A DNA stretch of 64,000 bases, from contig NC_092570.1 in assembly GCF_037975245.1 (NCBI RefSeq), positions 7,937,001 to 8,001,000 of the forward strand, written 5' to 3'. A program made the translations under genes and the position numbers. The DNA comes from Apostichopus japonicus (Eukaryota > Echinodermata > Holothuroidea > Aspidochirotida > Stichopodidae). Under the pieces are notes generated by a model. The model made no database searches and was not told where the DNA came from. It saw only the letters and a program-made list of their open reading frames with translations. Position 1 is the first letter of the stretch, and the number at the start of each line of letters is the position of its first letter. This document shows positions 57,247-64,000 of the stretch, piece by piece.

Positions 57247-59859
57247 GTAAGGAAGGCCGCCGTCAACATTAGAGGAAAACAAATAATACTTCTTCAGCCT
57301 CCAGAGATAGAAAAAGGAAGACCATTATCGAGTTAAAAATATTTATGCTTGTGATTTGTTTCACAAAATATTCGTTTTGAATTCTCGAGCTATTGACCCG
57401 GAAGTTGATCTGGAATCGATGAAAAATTGATCGGGTGTGACTTCGAAAAGTGTCAGTTGACTGTGTTTCTTTTCGCTGCTTCCAGTAACACTAGGCGCAG
57501 GTATCCTAACGCTACTAGTGTTATTGTCAATACCATTGCTCTAGTGCTTCTCTGACTAATAGTGATACTAACACTTAGTAATACTAGCACGGCAGTTACA
57601 TAGCTTAGGGTATCCAGTAATAACATTAACACAAGGTACTGTATCATTATTGCTACTGTAAAGTTAGGCCATGCAGTAAAAATTAAGGTCTGTGTGACTT
57701 TTCATAGAGCAGTACGTTCAAGACATAAGCTAGGCTACCCTACTTTGGAGAGGCAAGGATAGACTTGGCATATTATTACTAGGCACAGATGTAGGGTGGC
57801 CTAAGGTATACTAACTACAGTACTCTTGCTGTAAGACTATGAGTTATGATATGATGGAAGGCCTACTTAGCCTAGTCAAATTAAGCCTTATAACATTAGC
57901 CCTAGACTTAAAAGTTAGACTCATCGTAATCATACAAGTTACAGGTAAACAGACCTGTCAAATGTAGTCTAGGCCTACCCTAGGCCTAGTTATTAATTTA
58001 TGGCTAGCCACTTTACATATTGGCTAGGCCTAGGCAAATGGAATTTGAATATATGCAGTATCAGACTTGTATTAGGTTTATACAAATCATATTTTTATGG
58101 TAGTCTAGGCTATGTTTATATATAGTCTAGCCTAGCCAAAGTTTGGAGAAAGGATTAGTACTTACATTTAGTATATGGATACTTATTTTAAGAATTTGTA
58201 ACAGAAAGAATCAACCATGACAAGGTTGGCAAATGGTACAAATGTATGGACAAAAAAATGTAGCCTAGCCTACAACCCAAAATAAAGACTAGGCTATGTC
58301 CTTAACCTGTATCCGTAAACTCTATCCAGTTAACCTCTAGCACAAATGCAGTATGGCATTTATGTACAGAAAATAAATTAGAGCCTTTATGGCCTCGCCC
58401 CAAACCCATCAACCTATTTTAGTCTAACATATATTGCCAGTGTTAATCAGTCCACTGTTGTTAGTTTTGGTAGTGAATGCAACTAGCAGATCAAGCTACC
58501 ATAGCCTGTTACAGGCCTGGACCTGAAACAGTTGCATTCCCAAATATGTTGATGGTCAGCTTGGTATATATGTTACTCTAAAATCATGCATGTAGTGGTG
58601 CTATGTTTGTTATTTCAAGAGGTTAATGTAAAAGTTGATATTCTTGTGCAAAAATTTGCCTTGTGCAACGCCTCTTGGGTTGTTTCTGAAAATTCAGGAT
58701 ACTAATGGCTTTTTGGTATATATGGTAAATTAGCGATGGTAAGGGCATTTATGTGCTTTTAAATTATCGCGGTGATGATGATCTTGCTGAGTTTGCTCAA
58801 CTGGTGGTTTAGTTCTATACTTCAGCTATTTGATTTCAGTGATGGTTTGAACAGGTTCTGCCAGAAGTAAAAAAAAAGTATATACTAGTTCAGGTGAGAA
58901 GTCAAACTGCTTGAAGCAAGCCACAAAGCCACAAAAGTGTCTCAAAATACGAAACTGGTGTTTTTTCTTTTGTTTAATTGTGGCAATTTCGAACATTTCT
59001 GATAAGGCTTTGTAGATTAAAACTGCAATTGGAAAAGCTGTTACAATTTGCCATATGAACAAGGTAACTATAGTGTCTATCACTTTGTATAACACAGTAT
59101 GCGAATTTAGGGGACATACAGACAGATGGACTAGAAGATTGACTGCACCATTAGTACACGGACAGTCTGCATTAGGAGTTCTTAATAGGCGGCTCACATG
59201 CCAAATACAGCCCTTGAAGATTTCAATTCCCTTTGGTGCCAAACTATTGGCACACAATTTTGCACTAATCAGGTATGCTAACCCCTAAGGCCTTATTGCT
59301 TGAGCACTCTACAGTTGGTCAATGTAGTCAAGTAAGATTTTGATTCCGTCCAGCCTTTTTGCTACAACCTGTTTATTTCTCTGGCCCGGGTAGAATAGGT
59401 TTTTGAAAACCCCTGATTTGTACTTTTACATGTATTTAAGAGGTACCAAAGAGGATAATGATTGAAATAAAATATTATGCTGTGGATTAAGCAGTTTCCC
59501 ATATTGGTGTTAAATTGTGCTACACTTGTTTGATGGTTTGAGATGACAAACAGTCTTGAAAATTGCTTCAGATCTAAACAGCAACAACAGCTAACCATGT
59601 TACAACTAATTTAGATCATTCTTCACATTTTTGACAATGAGAGCAATTCCAAAGAATGATCATGTATTGCATACAAAGCTTAAAGAACAAAGATGTTGCA
59701 GGTTTGTTGTCGTCGTAAAAAAAATGTCGTTAGTGTAATCAGCTTGATTGTACTCCCCATTGTTTGCTGTCTATGCAAGGTATTTGCATACTTACTGAAA
59801 GATTTATTTTATTTGTTATTTATGATGATTGTTTCCTTATTTTATATTGTTTACTTTAG
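57247..59859. other. probable first intron or intergenic DNA
   Basis: AT-rich with a dense run of ctaggcctag-type words at 57900-58160 (cctaggcctagtta, ggctaggcctaggc). There is a 143-codon minus-strand open frame at 58826-59257 without recognisable domains. Nothing else is supported. Confidence 0.5.
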
Positions 59860-59941
59860 AGGAAAAAATTCAGGAGCAATCTGGAAAACGGAAACTCACA
59901 CCACCGATCCATAGGATCAGCAATGCCTGTTAGAAAAGAGG
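59860..59941 (+). CDS. candidate start-codon exon of a downstream plus-strand gene
   Basis: Acceptor tattgtttactttag and strong donor G|GTAAGT. An ATG at 59923 opens MPVRKE and then the split codon. The frame is also open upstream through the exon (SNLENGNSHHRSIGSA), so the true start could be earlier. I do not recognise the product. No later exon was found before the window ends, so it would continue past 64000. Confidence 0.35.
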
Positions 59942-60564
59942 GTAAGTCAAACTCAAGACATTATTATCTTAAATTGGTTTCATTGGATGATTTTGGATTA
60001 AGAAGTCTGTGGAAGGGCTTGGTATATTTTTCCTTGGTGTAGGGAGGCTGGCTTAAGTACTGGTGAAGGCTATATATAGCTCTTCCATGCACGACAGGAC
60101 TGGATAGAGTTGGACTTTAGAAGTAAAATTTGAACTTTTGAACTCGGTGTTTGATTTAGACAGTGAATAATTTTTCTTGTTTTTAATAATAAAAGTGATA
60201 AAGAGAAGTAGAGAACATAAAGTTTGAGATGAATTAATATAAATAACCACTTTTAAAATAGTACTTTTCTACTTATTTGGCTTAAAACATCAACAATATG
60301 TTTCAGTTTGTGCTGGAAGCTACTATAATTAAGCCATGAAGTTTGAACAGATATATACAGATATAATACAAAATGTCTTGATACATGTTCACATGTAACT
60401 AAATATCTCAGTTTGCTGTTTTAATGTAAGATGATGGGTGACAGGAAGGGAAATTGCCCCACTCCTTCCCACTTTTGTCGGTAGAGTTATCGATCACTAA
60501 ATTGATGCTGTAAAGTACCTGTCTGTGCAGGGCAAATTTTTTAATTGTAGTCTGGTCGTCCTAA

Positions 60565-60800
60565 ACAACCAAATTTCTGTTTGGACAACCAACATCAACT
60601 GCGGAGGTTGTCTGATGGGATAAATAGTTCGGTTGACGTCAAATTCAGATTACATTTTAACAAATATACACCCAAATAGGTAAACTGATAAACTGCTTTC
60701 ACCCCCAAAGCTGGTGTTGTATTCACCAACCTACACGCATCTCTTCTAAAGTGTATGTATCGGTCCTTGTTCTTTTGCTATATTTTCCGGACAACAACAT
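60565..60800. repeat. dispersed repeat, copy 2 (partner at 7000-7330)
   Basis: See shared words in the partner entry. This copy contains an extra local inverted stretch around ttgtctga/ggacaaccaga and sits downstream of the candidate exon at 59860. Confidence 0.6.
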
Positions 60801-61672
60801 TTGCTGTTTGGACAGCCATTCTGTAGGACCTAGTTGTCCAAGGGACAACCAGAAACAGTCTTTAAAAATTTGCCCTGCGATGTATGTATTCCTTGGCCTC
60901 TTCAAAACTCAGGAATAATTTATCCAGTATACTATACAATATTTGAACACTTACCTGTTCCTGTAAAACTTGAGTTCTTGGTTGTCCAGATTCTCCACAA
61001 TTGTACATTACATAGAAATGTGTATTTAGAATGTGACAGGTTTTGCCTTTGATGAAGACATTTGCTAGTCCCTTCAGCTAAGTTAGAATCAAAAGGAACA
61101 AAAGTATGGTTATCGGAGACACTGGTCATAGTATTTGATTGCCACTGGACAACGTTTTCTAGAAATCAGAATAAAAGAGATCTACTTTTGATCTGACTGT
61201 ATACTGTGTGTACAGTACTGAATGAAAAGATGTTGTTTATGGTTTATATACATTTTTTAGATTCAGGAAATTGTTTCTTTAAAGTTTGTTCTGATAAAGT
61301 ACAAAAAAGGAGTTAAATGTGAAGTTGGAAATTTGGTGGTGGTAGGGCTGGGGAAGAAGGGGGGTTGGGCTGGGGGAGAAGGGGGATCAGTAACTGGGGT
61401 GGGTTTTTAAGGAGCCTGAAAGCTGTAAACAAGTGGAAAAATTCTGTCAGAGGTAAAAACAATATAGCTGAAATACTAACACATGATTCACATATTTAAA
61501 TGACTTTCAGCAGTGTCTGGGAAGGATGTGCACTCCCTCCATCTTTGATTCCATCGTTTAAGTTTAAAAATGTGTTTATGAATGCTGCAAATAGAAAATG
61601 AACACTGTATTATATATTTACGTGGTGCTCATAACGAATTGATGACTTATCGTCAATGTGGTTTCACTTTGC

Positions 61673-61735
61673 AGAGAATAAAAGTGAAACCTTTAGATAG
61701 ATGAATCTACAAAAGAATTTGTACTCACTTGTATG

Positions 61736-61787
<52 letters not shown>

Positions 61788-61848
61788 AGTTCATAGTACA
61801 GATTCTATTTGTGTATTCATCTTTCTAAAGGTTTTACTTTTATTCTCT
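61673..61848. mobile_element. hairpin MITE with (TA)n centre
   Basis: The left arm (agagaataaaagtgaaacct, ttagatagatgaat) and right arm (attcatctttctaaaggttt, tacttttattctct) are inverted repeats of about 60 bp around a (TA)n tract at 61740-61785. The whole 176-bp unit can fold into one hairpin. The family is unknown. Confidence 0.8.
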
Positions 61849-64000
61849 ATATACATTCATACTGTCATTACTATGATGTTTGACACGTTCTTAAACTGAA
61901 ATAAATGAGTCTTCTGTCTAAATGAATGGTTGAATTGATCGTTGGCTGCTATGAAACTAAGGACAGCTTTTTGTTAGATGAAACTTTAAAACCAGCAGAA
62001 GCCATGGTATCTTCTGACATAGAGAAGGTTGACATAATTCAGATTAAATAAGTTAAGTAAGTACAAGTTAATAATTGACTGCTTAAATTCTCGCTATACA
62101 ATAAATATGATTTATATATGGTGCTCTAGAGCAGTGATTAATTATTTACAATTATAATACTAGTATTTAGTCGATCAGTTCATCCAATGGATCATAAAGA
62201 GGAGGTATTAATAACTCGTTAGGGGTGATCATTTAAACTAACCATGTATAAATTTGATCACGGCACTGATAAGTAATATTACTTAAAGTACTGTACTTAC
62301 TGTAGTACCTGGTCAAAGTCTGACTTACCCTGGTATGTGTTCCATATATCTTACTTACAGTACTGGATCTACTTCTAGGTCTGATATTGCAAGATTTATT
62401 CATTGCTTTTTGTATTCATGGTAACGTCACGGTGGAATGAGGCAAAGGGGATTTAGAATCCCAGGGAGGGGAGGGGAGAAAGGGAGGGGAGAGGAGGAGG
62501 GATGTAACTGAGGCTGATAGTAATAATTTGAAAGTGTCTTGTTAATGCAAGGGCCATGATCTAAGATGTAAGTTAATTTTTTAATGGATATTTGAGATCA
62601 AATACACCTTCCCTGATACTTTGTAGTTACCGTTGTGTGTGAGGGGAAAGGGAGGGGGGGGGGATTGGTTGAGTGGAAGGGTTTAATTTTACATCCTTGA
62701 GAAACTTTGTTACTTAACTAAAAGAAGCTTACCATTTGGCTCAAGTCCACATTGACTTTCCCAATATTCAGATGTACCTAGATGTGTCTAGCTGATACAG
62801 CATTTTAATATGAGAATTTGGTCGAGCTACGGAATAAGTGCACGGTACATTAATTGCAGCACTGTGTCAGATTAATAAGATCTATAAGAAAGGCTGCTCT
62901 AGTTTAATATTCGAATGAATCCAGTGGGAAGTAGCTATGGACCAGTAACTATGGAGGTAAAATAGAGCCTGGTGCAGTGCTTTGTGAATATTGTCGCATG
63001 TTGTCGGTTAGTTTGAAAGTAGTCTGAAGAAGATGGCCATCGTCTGCACTGCTTTTGCATATATTATGTGACCAGTTTTTGTATAAATTGTGAAACAAAC
63101 AAAAACAGAATTCAGGATTTCTTCCCTACTTCCAGTGAATATTTCTTGACAAGTTGACATATCCACATTGTGTAAATACTAAGAAGGACTTTATTTTAGC
63201 ACATCTCTTATTTAATTTCAGAGGTTCCTGTTTGCAAGACCACAAATGTATAATATGGTGTTTGAATCTTTACATACTTTCCAAGCAATTGTTTACAAGT
63301 TTTGTATATCTTAATATCTACATTGTCTAAAATACAGAGTAGTGTTAGCGCATCTCTCAACGTTTAACTTCGTTTAACAACGTTTCTTAGCATCATTCAG
63401 TCTTGAAACTGCACCAATACATTAACTTCTGGGGGAACATTACCAACCCCCCCCCCTACATAGGAGTCACATTCAATGAACCAACAACCACACCCCTTTG
63501 GAATTTCCCCCTCCCCTCCACCTTTGAAAATCCTTTGCATGTCACTGCATTAATAAGTACATGTCATTCCTGCAAAAGACATGGAAGTATTTACGTACAG
63601 GAGATCATACATAATGCTCTTGTCAGATTACAAATTACATTTTTTACCATTTTGCATTCATTTTTCATTAATTGATTAAAATAATTTTAAAAAAGCAGTT
63701 TTTATCCAAAGTGCTTAATTTGCTAGTTATTCCTCTAAACATTTTTGTTGTCATCATTCCTAACGTGTATCATCCATAATACAATATTGTGCAGTTTTGT
63801 ATAGAGTTTAAGAGTCTATTTCTTGGGTTGCTTAAATAACTTCTCTCTAGCAAGACGTTATAGATTATTTTTAAATATTCCCCTCGATCAGGCACTGTTC
63901 ATTATAAGTGAATATTAAATCTCTTTGTTTTTCCAGAATCAATTTTTTTTCTCTTCATTATTACGGTTATTACTGATTTGTTCTTTGGATGCATGACTGT

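Larger units (their letters stand above)
59942..64000. other. non-coding right end of window
   Basis: Apart from the two repeats listed, G-rich tracts near 61330-61400, 62460-62500 and 62650, and C-runs near 63450, I see no supported exon. It is probably intron of the candidate gene starting near 57.2 kb. Confidence 0.5.

Noticed and set aside
58826-59257. 143-codon open frame on the minus strand
   Set aside because: No domain, start context or splice signal that I can support; composition is like the surrounding AT-rich DNA. A decayed element or chance is as likely.

Overview
This is an AT-rich piece of an animal nuclear genome. It has GT-AG introns, long introns full of poly-C/poly-G runs, (TA)n and CA microsatellites, minisatellites and small non-autonomous transposons, and no prokaryotic features. 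The main content is the 3' two thirds of one plus-strand gene for a DOCK-D (zizimin; DOCK9/10/11) guanine nucleotide exchange factor. A single DOCK-D gene of this kind, together with the repeats (hAT-type elements, a tRNA-headed SINE, a hammerhead-like repeat family), fits a marine invertebrate deuterostome. An echinoderm such as a sea cucumber is a reasonable guess, but that is inference and I have not confirmed the species.

Layout. 1-1442: upstream intron. 1443-46044: 34 coding exons, all joined by phase-consistent splice sites, giving about 1461 residues. They cover the last strands of the DHR-1 (C2) domain (1443-1986), the helical/armadillo-like middle (2669-17750 and 30560-36516), a Ser/Pro-rich linker between those two parts (17750-30560) and the DHR-2 catalytic domain (37238-45366), followed by a short tail ending ...IFNAISATS. 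46045 to about 49200: 3' UTR with an AATAAA signal. 49200-55000: repeat-rich DNA with a 47-bp-arm palindrome, hAT-like elements, a tRNA-derived SINE split by a hAT insertion, and a candidate alternative DOCK 3' exon at 50731. 55400-57300: candidate promoter/first-exon zone, with a minus-strand start exon at 55861-55921 and a YY1-type motif at 57212. 59860-59941: candidate early exon of another plus-strand gene that continues beyond the window.

The encoded protein would bind membrane through DHR-1, dimerise and exchange nucleotide on CDC42 (possibly RAC) through DHR-2, with the linker a likely site of splice and phospho-regulation. Three things stand out. First, at least four introns carry tandem duplications that copied the neighbouring splice junction (near 3430-3580, 37440-37980, 41910-42500 and 44070-44260), leaving decoy donors or acceptors. 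Second, five consecutive linker exons (19391-29140) are all phase 1-1 and 72-96 nt long, so any subset could be skipped in frame. Third, an internal donor in the last coding exon joins in frame to a well-formed exon 4.7 kb downstream, suggesting an alternative C-terminus.
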